DNA of 64,000 nucleotides from CAIWHR01 sp963788185 (GCA_963788185.1 CAWBGE010000025.1:30166-94165), one strand, 5' to 3'; positions 25,653 to 35,785 are shown, counted from the stretch's first letter. Translations and numbers: made by a program. The notes: a model not told the origin generated them from the letters alone.

Positions 25653-26879
25653 ATGACGGCCGCCGCCACGCCGGCCAGCCGCTGCGGCATCGACAACGTC
25701 GAGATCGCCCGCATCGAGCGACTGCTTGCCGACACGCCGGTTGCCGATCTCGCGAAGCTCTTCTCGGCGCAGGAACTCGCCGACGCCGGCACCGGCCCGG
25801 GACGTGCGGCAAGCCTCGCCGCCCGCTTCGCGGCGAAGGAATCGTGCCTGAAGCTCTTTCCCCGCGAAGCCGCGCTCGGCCGTATCGTGGCCGCCGACTT
25901 CTCGGTGGTCCGCGACAACTACGGCGCGCCGCAGCTCGAACTGAGCGCGCCGGCGCAGCAGGTGCTGGACCGCCATCGCGTCGCGCGCATCGCGCTGTCG
26001 CTCACGCACGACCGGCACACCGCGTCGGCGATCGCGATGCCCGAATCGGCGACGGTGGCGGCGCCGCTTTCGGGCCGCATGCTGTACCGCCTGTTTCCGT
26101 TCCGGCGCGAGGTGATTCGCGCCAACCTGCGGCGCGTCTACGGCGACGCGCTCGACGACGCCGGGATCACGGCGCTCGCGCAGGCCCACTACGGCCACCT
26201 GTGGCAGCTGCTGGGCGAGTTCCTGAAGTTTCGCTGGCTGTCCCCGGCTGCAAAGAAGGCATTGGTGCGGGTCGAGAACCTCGACGCCTTCGTCAAGGCG
26301 CAGGCGCAGGGCAAAGGCATCCTCATCCTCACCGGGCACTTCGGCAACTGGGAAGTCGCCACCATCGCCGGAATCGGCAACTACCCCGAGGTGCAGGGGC
26401 GCTTCCACTTCGTCCGCCGTCCGGTGAAGCCGCCCTGGCTCGAGCGCATCGTCACCCGCCGCTTCAATGAGGCGGGCTTCGGCGTCTTCCCCAAGCGCGG
26501 GTCGCTCGACGCGATGCTGGAGAAGCTCGAGCAGGGGGACGCCATCGTGTTCCCGTTCGACCAGCACGCGCGGCCTCCGGACGGAATCGAAAGCGAATTC
26601 TTCGACCACCCGGCCTGGACGTTCAAGAGCCTCGCGATCATCGCGCTCGCCACCGGCGCACCGGTGCTTCCGGCGACGAGCTGGCGCGAACCGGACGGCC
26701 GGCACGTGCTGCGCTTCGAGGACGCGTTGATGCCGATCGAGCACGAGGACACGGGAGAGGCGATCCGCATCAACACCCGCGCCTACAACGCGAAGCTCGA
26801 ACAACTGGTGCTGCGCCGCCCCGAGCAGTGGTACTGGATGCACAAGAGGTGGAAGAAGGTCGAACGCAGGAAGCGCTGA
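25653..26879 (+). CDS. Fusion of AcpS-type phosphopantetheinyl transferase and LpxL-type acyltransferase
   Basis: A 408-aa protein with two domains in one frame. Residues about 10-130 match holo-ACP synthase: GIDNVEIARIERLL (metal-binding Asp14) and FAAKESCLKLF, then ALSLTHDRHTASAIAM. Residues about 143-405 match the LpxL/HtrB acyltransferases: ILTGHFGNWE (His229 and Glu234, the HX4E motif), HFVRRP and a C-terminal QWYWMHKRWKK. A linker of about 12 residues joins them, and Met143 (26079) could be an internal start. The fusion would activate the local ACP and then transfer its acyl chain to a lipid acceptor. Confidence 0.75.
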   Translation: MTAAATPASRCGIDNVEIARIERLLADTPVADLAKLFSAQELADAGTGPGRAASLAARFAAKESCLKLFPREAALGRIVAADFSVVRDNYGAPQLELSAPAQQVLDRHRVARIALSLTHDRHTASAIAMPESATVAAPLSGRMLYRLFPFRREVIRANLRRVYGDALDDAGITALAQAHYGHLWQLLGEFLKFRWLSPAAKKALVRVENLDAFVKAQAQGKGILILTGHFGNWEVATIAGIGNYPEVQGRFHFVRRPVKPPWLERIVTRRFNEAGFGVFPKRGSLDAMLEKLEQGDAIVFPFDQHARPPDGIESEFFDHPAWTFKSLAIIALATGAPVLPATSWREPDGRHVLRFEDALMPIEHEDTGEAIRINTRAYNAKLEQLVLRRPEQWYWMHKRWKKVERRKR

Positions 26880-26896
26880 CCGGCACGCGGTCGTGG

Positions 26897-27916
26897 CTAC
26901 CGCAGCCGCTCGGCCAGCGCGGCGAACACCGCCGCATCGTCGAGGTCCGCCACGGCACGCGGCGCGCACAGCACGGCCGCGCGCGGCCCCTGCGGCCCCC
27001 AGCGTTCGGGCGACGCCAGCGCCGTGGGCCGGGCAAACAGCGCGACGACGCCGCCTGCGCTCATCGACGCGATGTGCATCAGTCCGCCGTCGGGCAGCAG
27101 GCAGGTGCGGGCAAGGTCGACCACGCCCACCGCCAGCGGCAGCCCCTCGGGGATGAGCCGCAGCGATGGCCCGGCCCGGGCGGCCACGTCGCGCGCGAGC
27201 GCCTCGCTGCCCGGATACAGCCGATTGCCCGCGTCGCCCGGCGTGTACTGCAACGCGGTGGCCAGCCCCCACTCGCGTTCGAGCCGCGCGGCCCAGCGCA
27301 ACACCTGATCGGCCGCGGGCTGCTTCTCGGCTTCGCGCGCGCCCAGGCCGATGACGACGTAGCGGCCCGGCGCAAGGTCCACGCTCGCAAGCCAGGCCGC
27401 GGCGGCGGCACGCCAGGCCGGCGGCGTCTCGAAACGGGGGATCGGCGAAGTCGGCGGGAGCGCGATCGAGAGCGGCGCGCTCTGGCCGAGCATCCGCGCG
27501 ACTTCATGCCCCGCCGCGGGCGGCGGCAGCGGGTCGGTGAGGCGGCGGCCATAGCGTCCGGGATCCGCAGCATAGGCAATCGTCCTCGCCGCGCGAACCG
27601 CCAGCGCGCGCCGGATCGCCCGCGGCGACTCGTCGCCGCCCGCCGCGATGGCCACGTCGAAACGCTCCCGCCGCAGCGCGACGAACTGCCGGAGCTGGCT
27701 CAGCACGGCGCCGATCCGAATGCGCCCTCCATGGCGCGTGCGCGAATAGGTCCACACCCGCTCGACATCGGGGTTTCCGGTCACCACCCACGCGTTGTAG
27801 TCGTTGGCGAGGACGTGCACGCGCGCGCCTGGCACCGCCCGCGACAGATGGGCAATCAGCGGCGTCGTCAGCAGGAGATCCCCGATCTTGTCCCGCTTGA
27901 CGATCAGGATCTTCAC
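26897..27916 (-). CDS. Heptosyltransferase-like glycosyltransferase, GT9 family
   Basis: A 339-aa GT9 enzyme on the minus strand. Hallmarks are the N-terminal KILIVKRDKIGDLLLTTPLIA, YVVIGLGAREAEKQP in the middle, and CLLPDGGLMHIASMSAGGVVALF, the acceptor/donor cleft region. It is translationally coupled to msbA: its ATG overlaps the msbA stop (ATGA). Next to msbA it is likely part of lipid A-core assembly and export. It converges on the AcpS-LpxL gene with only 17 bp between them and no terminator. Confidence 0.8.
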   Translation of the reverse strand: MKILIVKRDKIGDLLLTTPLIAHLSRAVPGARVHVLANDYNAWVVTGNPDVERVWTYSRTRHGGRIRIGAVLSQLRQFVALRRERFDVAIAAGGDESPRAIRRALAVRAARTIAYAADPGRYGRRLTDPLPPPAAGHEVARMLGQSAPLSIALPPTSPIPRFETPPAWRAAAAAWLASVDLAPGRYVVIGLGAREAEKQPAADQVLRWAARLEREWGLATALQYTPGDAGNRLYPGSEALARDVAARAGPSLRLIPEGLPLAVGVVDLARTCLLPDGGLMHIASMSAGGVVALFARPTALASPERWGPQGPRAAVLCAPRAVADLDDAAVFAALAERLR

Positions 27917-29695
27917 GGCTCGGCGGCGCCGTTGTCCGAGAACTGGCGCGAGTGCAGCCGCGCGTACAACCCGCCCCGCGCGAGCAGCGCCGCGTGCGCG
28001 CCGACCTCCGCGATCCGCCCGTCCTCCAGCACGACGATGCGGTCGCAGTGCTCGATCGTGGACAGCCGGTGGGCGATGACGATCGTCGTGCGCCCGCGCA
28101 TCAGCTGATCGAGCGCCGCCTGGATCAGGCGTTCGGATTCGGTGTCGAGCGCCGAGGTCGCCTCGTCGAGGATCAGGATCGGCGCATCCTTGAGAATGGC
28201 GCGCGCGATCGCGATCCGCTGCCGCTGCCCGCCGGACAGCCGGATGCCGCGCTCGCCGACGACGGTGTCGAGGTCATCGGGCTGCTGGCGGATGAAGTCG
28301 AGCGCATTGGCCGCCGCCGCCGCCCGCTCGATCGCCTCGCGCGGCGCGCCAGCCATCGTCCCGTAGGCGATATTGGCGGCGATCGTGTCGTTGAAGAGGA
28401 CGATGTCCTGGCTCACCAGCGCGATCTGCCGGCGCAGATCGGCGAGCCGGATCGACTGCAGATCCTGGCCGTCGAGCAGCACCCGGCCCGAAGCTCGGGG
28501 TATAGAAGCGGGGAATGAGATTGACCAGCGAGGTCTTGCCGCCGCCGGAAGGCCCGACCAGCGCGATCGACTCGCCGGGGACGATGTCCAGATCGACGCC
28601 ATCGAGCGCCGCCCGGGCGCCATCGGCATAACGCAGCGTCACCGATTCGAACCGCAGGCCGCCGCTGGCGCGCTCGAGCGTCGCCGTTCCGGCGTCGATC
28701 TCGGGCTTTGCGTCGATCAGCGCAAACACGCTCTCCGCCGCGGTCACCCCGCGCTGGATGACACCGTTGACGTTCGACAGCGTCTTCAGCTGGTTCATGA
28801 GCTGCATCAGCGCGAAGATGTAGGTGATGAAATCACCGGCGCCGTATTTGCCACCGGCACTCTGCCGGATCGCCAGCCAGAGGATCATCGCGATGGCGAA
28901 GGAGACGATGATCTGGTTGATCGGCGTGCCCAGCGCCGCCGCCGCCGCCTGCTTCGCGCTGGCGAGGCGCAGCTTGTCGGCCGCTCCGCGCAGCCGATCG
29001 CTCTCGTAACGTTCACCGCCGAACACCTTGACCACGCGATGCGCGCCGATGGCTTCCTCGAGCACGTGGGTGAGCGTCCCCATGCGTTCCTGGACCAGCC
29101 CGCTGACGCGCTTCAGCCGCTTGCTGATCTTGCGGATGGCGATGCCGACCAGCGGAAACGCCGCGAACGCGATCAGCGTCAGCTGCCAGTTCATGTACAG
29201 CAGATAGGTCAGCATGAACGTGATCGTCAGCGTGCTGCGGATGCTGGCCGTCACCGCCTCCGAGGCGGCAGCGGCCACCTGCTGGGCGTCGAACGTGACC
29301 TTCGACAGCAGATACCCGGCCGAAGTCGCGTCGTAGAACGGCGTCGCCATGCGCAGCAGGTGATCGGAAGCCTCGCAGCGCAGGTCGAACACCACGCGCG
29401 AACCGATCCAGGCAAGGCCGTATTCGCTGATGTAGGATCCGACCCCGCGCAACACGAACACGCCGACGATCATCAGCGGCAGCCATCGGGTGTTCTCGGC
29501 GTCGACCTGGCCGATGTTGTTCAGCAGCGGCTGGATGATCCGCAGCATCAGCACGTCGGTCGAGGCGACCAGCAGCATGCCGACGACCGCAACCGAGAAC
29601 ACGCCCTTGTACGGACGCACGTAGCCCAGCAGCCGGCGATAGAGTTTCAAGCGAGGGGGCGGGTCGGGCGTGGCGGGAGGCGGTGGGATCGCCAA
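27913..29695 (-). pseudogene. msbA: msbA, lipid A export ABC transporter, interrupted by a single-base frameshift
   Basis: MsbA flips lipid A-core across the inner membrane as a homodimer with fused membrane and ATPase domains. The first frame (from 29695) has the six-helix membrane domain and Walker A (GPSGGGKTS). Just after NLIPRFYTP the coding shifts to another frame, which holds SGRVLLDGQDL, the signature LSGGQRQRIAIARAI, Walker B LILDEATSALD and the H-loop IVIAHRLSTIEHCD. One extra base near 28495 explains it; corrected, the protein is about 593 aa, normal for MsbA. As msbA is usually essential, a sequence error is more likely than a real knockout. Confidence 0.85.
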
Positions 29696-29707
29696 CGAGG
29701 GCCTTCG

Positions 29708-29713
29708 ATTATA
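29708..29713 (-). promoter_or_regulatory. TATAAT box for msbA (minus strand)
   Basis: Minus strand reads CCGCTATAATCGAAGG, with the hexamer 13-18 nt before the msbA ATG, giving a very short leader. It faces the plus-strand box at 29758 with the same CCGCTATAATCG core. Confidence 0.45.
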
Positions 29714-29757
29714 GCGGATGCCTCAAGTGCGGCTGTCGGCCAGCGGAGGGGGTCCGC

Positions 29758-29763
29758 TATAAT
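29758..29763 (+). promoter_or_regulatory. TATAAT box for the ferredoxin operon
   Basis: The plus strand reads CCGCTATAATCGGCCGAC, with the hexamer 59 nt before the ferredoxin ATG. With the minus-strand box at 29708 it makes a divergent promoter pair about 45 bp apart. Confidence 0.5.
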
Positions 29764-29821
29764 CGGCCGACCTGCCGGCGCCGCGATACGGCGCCGTCGC
29801 CGACCTTCCCGCCGGATCCCC

Positions 29822-30130
29822 ATGAGCCACTTCCAGCGTCACGTCTTCTTCTGCTGCAACCAGCGCGAAGCCCCCGAGACCTGCTGCAACAACCAGGGAG
29901 CCACGGAACTCCACGCCCATGCCAAGGACCGCGTCAAGGCGCTGGGCTTGAACGGAAAGGGCAAGGTACGGATCAATCGCGCCGGCTGCCTCGACCGCTG
30001 CGAGGAAGGCCCCGTGCTGGTCGTCTATCCGGAGGCGGTCTGGTACACGTACGTCGACCGCGCCGACATCGACGAGATCATCGACCGTCACGTCGTCAAT
30101 GGTGAAATCGTCGAGAGGCTGCGGATTTGA
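29822..30130 (+). CDS. Thioredoxin-like [2Fe-2S] ferredoxin
   Basis: A 102-aa protein of the thioredoxin-like ferredoxin family. The cluster ligands are likely among FFCCNQREAPETCCNNQG (Cys11, 12, 21, 22) and the later pair GCLDRCEEGP. The rest (GPVLVVYPEAVWYTYVDRADIDEIIDRH) is typical of the family, which occurs widely in proteobacteria as a small electron carrier. Its start was set where homologues begin, far inside a longer open frame. The stop overlaps the TTG start of the next hydrolase. Confidence 0.85.
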   Translation: MSHFQRHVFFCCNQREAPETCCNNQGATELHAHAKDRVKALGLNGKGKVRINRAGCLDRCEEGPVLVVYPEAVWYTYVDRADIDEIIDRHVVNGEIVERLRI

Positions 30131-30765
30131 CGCCGCGCACCACCGAGCGCTTCACGATCGCCGGCCCCGCCGGCGCGCTCGAACTCGTCGTCAACCCGCC
30201 CGCGCACGCGCCCTGCGGCATCGCCCTCGTCGCCCACCCCAACCCGGTGCAGGGCGGCACGCTGGACAACAAGGTCGCGCAGACGCTGGCGCGCACTTTT
30301 CACGGCCTGGGCTACGCGAGCGTACGCTTCAACTTCCGCGGCGCCGGGCACAGCGACGGCGTCTTCGACCACGGCATCGGCGAGACCGACGATGCGCTGG
30401 CCGCGCTCGCGCACGCGCGCGACCGTTTCGGCCACGCGCTGCCGATCGTGCTGGCCGGGTTCTCGTTCGGCAGCTACGTTCAATCGCGCGTGGCGCAACG
30501 CGCAGGCGCGCAGCGCCTGGTCCTCGTCGGCCCCGCGGTCGGCCGATTCCCCGTCGAGGCCGTGGCGGCCGACAGCATCGTGATCCACGGCGAGGAGGAC
30601 GACGTCGTCCCGCTCGCCGACGTCTTCGCCTGGGCGCGCCCGCAGGCGTTGCCGATCGTCGTCTTTCCCGGCTGCGGACATTTCTTCCACGGTCGCCTGC
30701 CGCAGCTGGCCGCGACGATCGCCGGCATGTGGCACGGTCGCCCGCCGGTGATTCCGGGGGCGTGA
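30127..30765 (+). CDS. Alpha/beta hydrolase (dienelactone hydrolase-like)
   Basis: A 212-aa cytoplasmic hydrolase from a TTG start that overlaps the ferredoxin stop (TTGA). The nucleophile elbow is AGFSFGSYVQ (GFSFG), the acid is in IHGEEDDVVPLAD and the His in FPGCGHFFHGRL. The N-terminal HPNPVQGGTLDNKVAQTLART and NFRGAGHSDG match a common betaproteobacterial hydrolase that often lies beside this ferredoxin. The natural substrate is unknown. TGA is followed by GCGC and then the ATG of the repeat-bearing ABC gene. Confidence 0.8.
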   Translation: MTPRTTERFTIAGPAGALELVVNPPAHAPCGIALVAHPNPVQGGTLDNKVAQTLARTFHGLGYASVRFNFRGAGHSDGVFDHGIGETDDALAALAHARDRFGHALPIVLAGFSFGSYVQSRVAQRAGAQRLVLVGPAVGRFPVEAVAADSIVIHGEEDDVVPLADVFAWARPQALPIVVFPGCGHFFHGRLPQLAATIAGMWHGRPPVIPGA

Positions 30766-30769
30766 GCGC

Positions 30770-31861
<1,092 letters not shown>

Positions 31862-32032
31862 AACGCCAGAGGCGATGCCGACAGGTGAACATGAACCATC
31901 GCCCAATCTCGCGACGGCTCGGTCGGTCCCGGCTGTGCTACGCTCCTCCCGGCGACGCGTCGAGCGCTCCCATTCATAACTTTTTCACTGTCCGCCGGCT
32001 GTCCTTCCTGGGCAGCGCCCGGGGAAAGCACG

Positions 32033-33271
32033 ATGGTTGACATCAACGGCGAGCGCTTGCTCGCTTCGTTGCAGGAACTCGGACGAATTGGTGCGCTCAC
32101 CGGCGGGGGGGTGTGCCGGCTGGCACTGACCGAAGAGGACAGGCTGGGCCGCGACTGGGTCAGGGCGCGGATGGAATCGCTGGGCATGCAGGTCACGATC
32201 GACGGCATCGGCAACGTCGTCGGAACCTACGCGGGGATGCGCTCGGCCTCCCCGGTGATGACGGGTTCGCACATCGACACCGTGCGCACGGGCGGCCTGT
32301 ACGACGGCAACTACGGCGTGCTGGCCGGGCTCGAGGTGGTGCAGGTGTTGAAGGATGCCGGCGTCCGCACCGACAAGCCGATCGCCGTGGCCTTCTTCAC
32401 CAACGAGGAAGGCGCGCGCTTTGCGCCCGACATGATGGGCAGCCTGGTGTTCCAGGGCGACCTGGCGCTGGAGACTGCGCTGCGCGTCAAGGGCATCGAC
32501 GGCAGCACGGTCGGGGAGAACCTGGAGCGCATCGGCTATCGCGGCACGGCACCGGTCGGCGCGGCGCGCGTGGACAGCTACATCGAACTGCACATCGAAC
32601 AGGGCCCCGTGCTGGACCTGGAAGGCATCGCCATCGGTGCGGTCGAGGGCGTGCAGGGCATTTCGTGGACGCGATTCGAGTTGACCGGCGTGTCCAACCA
32701 TGCCGGGACCACGCCGATGCGGATGCGGCGCGACGCCGGGCTGGTCGCGGCGCGGATCGCCTGCTTCGCGCGCGACCTCGCCGGCGAACTGGGCGGCAAC
32801 CAGGTTGCCACGGTCGGCGCGCTGAACTTGCTGCCCAACCTCGTCAACGTGATCCCGAACCGGGCGAGCTTCACCGTCGATCTGCGCAACACCGACGAAT
32901 CGATCCTTGCCGCCGCCGAGCAGCGGTTGTGGGCATTCGCCGAGCAGACGGCGCGCGACGAAGGCGTGGAACTGGCACGCGAATCGCTGGCGCGCTTCGA
33001 GCCGGTGGATTTCGATCCGCGGCTCGTCGATCTCGTCGAGCGCACCGCGCGCGACCTCGGCCTCTCGGTCCGCAGACTGCCGAGCGGCGCCGGCCACGAC
33101 GCACAGATGCTGGCACGGATGTGCCCGGCCGGGATGATCTTCGTGCCGAGCGTGGGCGGCCTGAGTCACAACGTGCGCGAGCACACGGCGCCGGACGACC
33201 TCGTTGCCGGAGCGCGCGTGCTGCTGCGCGTGCTGCTCGAACTTGCCGGCGGCGCGCAGGCGACCGCCTGA
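32033..33271 (+). CDS. Zn-dependent N-carbamoyl-L-amino acid hydrolase / allantoate amidohydrolase family
   Basis: A 412-aa M20-fold amidohydrolase that removes a carbamoyl group (N-carbamoyl amino acid or ureido compound to amine, CO2 and ammonia). Metal-site motifs are GSHIDTVRTGGLYDG, NEEGARF and IEQGPVLD; the lid has HAGTTPMRMRRDA and the C-terminus GAGHDAQMLARM with SHNVREHT. I cannot separate L-carbamoylase from allantoate amidohydrolase by eye. As first gene of a carbamoyl-metabolism operon next to a D-carbamoylase, an N-carbamoyl-amino acid substrate is likely. The 171 bp upstream shows no clear terminator or promoter. Confidence 0.85.
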   Translation: MVDINGERLLASLQELGRIGALTGGGVCRLALTEEDRLGRDWVRARMESLGMQVTIDGIGNVVGTYAGMRSASPVMTGSHIDTVRTGGLYDGNYGVLAGLEVVQVLKDAGVRTDKPIAVAFFTNEEGARFAPDMMGSLVFQGDLALETALRVKGIDGSTVGENLERIGYRGTAPVGAARVDSYIELHIEQGPVLDLEGIAIGAVEGVQGISWTRFELTGVSNHAGTTPMRMRRDAGLVAARIACFARDLAGELGGNQVATVGALNLLPNLVNVIPNRASFTVDLRNTDESILAAAEQRLWAFAEQTARDEGVELARESLARFEPVDFDPRLVDLVERTARDLGLSVRRLPSGAGHDAQMLARMCPAGMIFVPSVGGLSHNVREHTAPDDLVAGARVLLRVLLELAGGAQATA

Positions 33272-33296
33272 ACCCGACCCTGGAACCCTGACTGGA

Positions 33297-34490
33297 ATGG
33301 CGATGGACACACTGAAGGCATTGCTCGAACGGATCGCGGCGCTGAAGTCGGGCCTGCACGAGAAGGACTTCCTGCTCTCCTGGGAGCAGACCACCGACGA
33401 ATTGCGGCAGGTGCTGATGGTGGCCGAGGCGCTGAAGCGGATGCGCGCCGACAACATCGCCACGCGCGCCTTCGCCAGCGGCCTGGGCGTGTCGATCTTC
33501 CGCGACAACTCCACCCGCACGCGCTTTTCCTACGCCTCGGCGCTGAACCTGCTGGGACTCGCGCAGCAGGATCTGGACGAAGGCAAGTCGCAGATCGCAC
33601 ACGGCGAGACCGTGCGCGAAACCGCGAACATGATCTCGTTCTGCGCCGAGGCGATCGGCATCCGCGACGACATGTACCTCGGCGCGGGCAACGCCTACAT
33701 GCGCGAGGTGGGCGCCGCACTCGACGACGGCCACCGGCAGGGCGTTCTGCCCCAGCGTCCGGCGGTGATCAACCTGCAATGCGACGTCGATCATCCGACC
33801 CAGGCGATGGCGGATCTCGCCTGGCTGCAGGAGCACTTCGGCAGTCTCGAGAACCTGCGCGGCAAGAAGATCGCGATGACCTGGGCGTACTCGCCCAGCT
33901 ACGGCAAGCCGTTGTCGGTGCCGCAGGGCGTGATCGGCCTGATGACCCGCTTCGGCATGGACGTGGCGCTGGCGCACCCGGAGGGCTACGACCTGATTCC
34001 CGACGTCGTCGAGGTGGCGCGCGCCAATGCCCAGGCCTCGGGCGGCAAATTCCGGCATGTCAAGTCGATGGAGGAGGCGTTCAAGGGCGCCGACATCGTG
34101 TACCCGAAGTCGTGGGCGCCGTACAAGGTCATGCAGCAGCGCACCGTGCTGCTGCGCGCCGGCAACCACGCTGGCCTGAAGGCGCTGGAGAAGAAGTGCC
34201 TCGCGCAGAATGCCAGGCACAAACACTGGCATTGCGACGAAGAGATGATGAAGCGCACGAACCAGGGCGCCGCCCTGTATATGCACTGCCTGCCGGCCGA
34301 CATCAGCGGGGTATCGTGCAAAGAGGGCGAAGTGGCCGACACCGTGTTCGAGAAATACCGGATCGCCACCTACAGGCAGGCGGGCTGGAAGCCTTACATC
34401 ATCGCCGCGATGATCCTGTCGCGCAGGTATGCGCAGCCCGCGCAGATCCTGGCGCGGTTGCTGAAGAAGTCCGCAAAGCGCGTGCGCTGA
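33297..34490 (+). CDS. ygeW: Knotted carbamoyltransferase YgeW
   Basis: A 397-aa aspartate/ornithine carbamoyltransferase homologue. The carbamoyl-phosphate loop is FRDNSTRTRFS, the second is QCDVDHPTQAMADL, and the C-terminal MHCLPADISGVSCKEGEV is distinctive for YgeW. In the E. coli yge cluster it acts beside ygeX, ygeY, hyuA/ssnA and yqeA, a pathway linked to ureido-compound and purine breakdown. Run toward carbamoyl phosphate it would feed the carbamate kinase two genes downstream. Starts at MAMDTLKAL, 25 nt after the carbamoylase. ygeX is absent here. Confidence 0.9.
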   Translation: MAMDTLKALLERIAALKSGLHEKDFLLSWEQTTDELRQVLMVAEALKRMRADNIATRAFASGLGVSIFRDNSTRTRFSYASALNLLGLAQQDLDEGKSQIAHGETVRETANMISFCAEAIGIRDDMYLGAGNAYMREVGAALDDGHRQGVLPQRPAVINLQCDVDHPTQAMADLAWLQEHFGSLENLRGKKIAMTWAYSPSYGKPLSVPQGVIGLMTRFGMDVALAHPEGYDLIPDVVEVARANAQASGGKFRHVKSMEEAFKGADIVYPKSWAPYKVMQQRTVLLRAGNHAGLKALEKKCLAQNARHKHWHCDEEMMKRTNQGAALYMHCLPADISGVSCKEGEVADTVFEKYRIATYRQAGWKPYIIAAMILSRRYAQPAQILARLLKKSAKRVR

Positions 34491-34505
34491 ACGGAGAGCG
34501 CCGCG

Positions 34506-35723
34506 ATGACCAGGCAGATCCCGTTCGAACAGGTGCTCGCGCAGGCGGGCCACTACAAGGCGGACATGACGCGCTTCCTGCGCGACATGATCGCGATTCC
34601 CAGCGAGAGCTGCGACGAGAAGAACGTCGTCCTCCGCATCCGGCAGGAGATGGAAAAGGTCGGTTTCGACAAGGTCGAGATCGACCCGATGGGCAACCTG
34701 CTCGGCACCATCGGCCATGGCCCGCACCTGATCGCCATGGACGCGCACATCGACACCGTCGGTATCGGCAACCGCAGGAACTGGACCTTCGATCCCTACC
34801 AGGGCATGGAGGACGACGAGTTGATCGGCGGCCGCGGCGCGTCGGACCAGGAGGGCGGCATGGCCGCGATGGTCTACGCGGGACGGATCATCAAGGACCT
34901 CGGTCTCGAGGACGCCTACACGCTGCTCGTCACCGGCACGGTGCAGGAGGAGGACTGCGACGGGCTGTGCTGGCAGTACCTGATCGAGCAATCGAAGATC
35001 CGGCCGGAGTTCGTGATCAGCACCGAACCCACCGACTGCCGGATCTATCGCGGCCAGCGCGGGCGCATGGAGATTCGCATCGACGTGCAGGGCGTGAGCT
35101 GCCACGGCTCGGCGCCGGAGCGCGGCGACAACGCGATCTTCAAGATGGCGCCGATCCTGATCGAACTGCAGGAACTCGCCAAGCGCCTGGGCGACGACGA
35201 GTTCCTCGGCAAGGGCACGTTGACGGTGTCCGAGATCTTCTTCACGTCGCCGAGCCGCTGCGCGGTGGCCGACAGTTGCGCGGTGTCGATCGACCGCCGC
35301 CTGACCTGGGGCGAGACCTGGGAAGGCGCCATCGACGAGATCCGCGCGCTGCCGGCGGTCAAGGCGGCCGGCGGCGCCGTGTCGATGTACAGGTACGACC
35401 GGCCGTCCTACACCGGCCTGGTGTACCCCACCGAGTGCTACTTCCCGACCTGGAAGACACCGGAGGATCACGTCGCCGTGCGCACGCTGGCCAAGGCCTA
35501 CGAGGGCCTGTTCAACGCCAAGCCGGTCATCGACAAGTGGACGTTCTCGACCAACGGCGTTTCGATCATGGGACGGCACGGCATTCCCGTCGTCGGCTTC
35601 GGGCCGGGCAAGGAGCCGGAAGCCCACGCGCCGAACGAAAAAACCTGGAAGGAGCACCTGGTGAAGTGCGCGGCGCTGTACGCTGCGGTGCCGCTGGCCT
35701 ACCTGCAGGAACTCGGTGAATAG
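34506..35723 (+). CDS. ygeY: YgeY-type peptidase/amidohydrolase (M20 family)
   Basis: A 405-aa M20 metal hydrolase. Zn ligands are visible as MDAHIDTVGIG, GGRGASDQEGG and VQEEDCDGLCW, the last a known YgeY variation where the usual EE is followed by Asp. STEPTDCRIYRGQRG and SCHGSAPERGDN mark the lid domain, and the C-terminus has PVVGFGPGKEPEAH. In Enterobacteria YgeY is encoded beside YgeW and acts in the same ureido/diaminopropionate route. The exact reaction here is inferred from context only. Spacing to ygeW is 15 nt. Confidence 0.85.
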   Translation: MTRQIPFEQVLAQAGHYKADMTRFLRDMIAIPSESCDEKNVVLRIRQEMEKVGFDKVEIDPMGNLLGTIGHGPHLIAMDAHIDTVGIGNRRNWTFDPYQGMEDDELIGGRGASDQEGGMAAMVYAGRIIKDLGLEDAYTLLVTGTVQEEDCDGLCWQYLIEQSKIRPEFVISTEPTDCRIYRGQRGRMEIRIDVQGVSCHGSAPERGDNAIFKMAPILIELQELAKRLGDDEFLGKGTLTVSEIFFTSPSRCAVADSCAVSIDRRLTWGETWEGAIDEIRALPAVKAAGGAVSMYRYDRPSYTGLVYPTECYFPTWKTPEDHVAVRTLAKAYEGLFNAKPVIDKWTFSTNGVSIMGRHGIPVVGFGPGKEPEAHAPNEKTWKEHLVKCAALYAAVPLAYLQELGE

Positions 35724-35735
35724 CCGGGACAGCAG

Positions 35736-35785
35736 ATGAGCCCGACGGGCCGCCCCGAGGGCGAACACCGGAGTGCGCAGCACGA
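35736..35785 (+). repeat. Mini-ORF repeat copy E fused to carbamate kinase
   Basis: It encodes MSPTGRPEGEHRSAQHE, the same repeat and frame as copies A-D, but the 3' end (GSPV) is replaced by RDLAS. It supplies the start codon of the carbamate kinase. It lies 12 nt after the ygeY stop. Confidence 0.85.

Noticed and set aside
22943..26470. A very long open frame (over 1,100 codons) overlapping the ketosynthase genes
   Set aside because: It lies in another frame of well-supported KS and AcpS-LpxL genes, is Arg/Ala/Gly-rich with no domain, and is the usual high-GC shadow.
16152..26879. Aryl polyene or flexirubin cluster
   Set aside because: No ammonia-lyase, AMP-ligase, MMPL exporter or aromatic starter gene; the AcpS-LpxL fusion and condensation-fold protein do not fit.
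23880..27272. Long antisense open frame across the lipid cluster
   Set aside because: It is opposite conserved enzymes, has no recognisable motif and arises from GC-rich codon structure.
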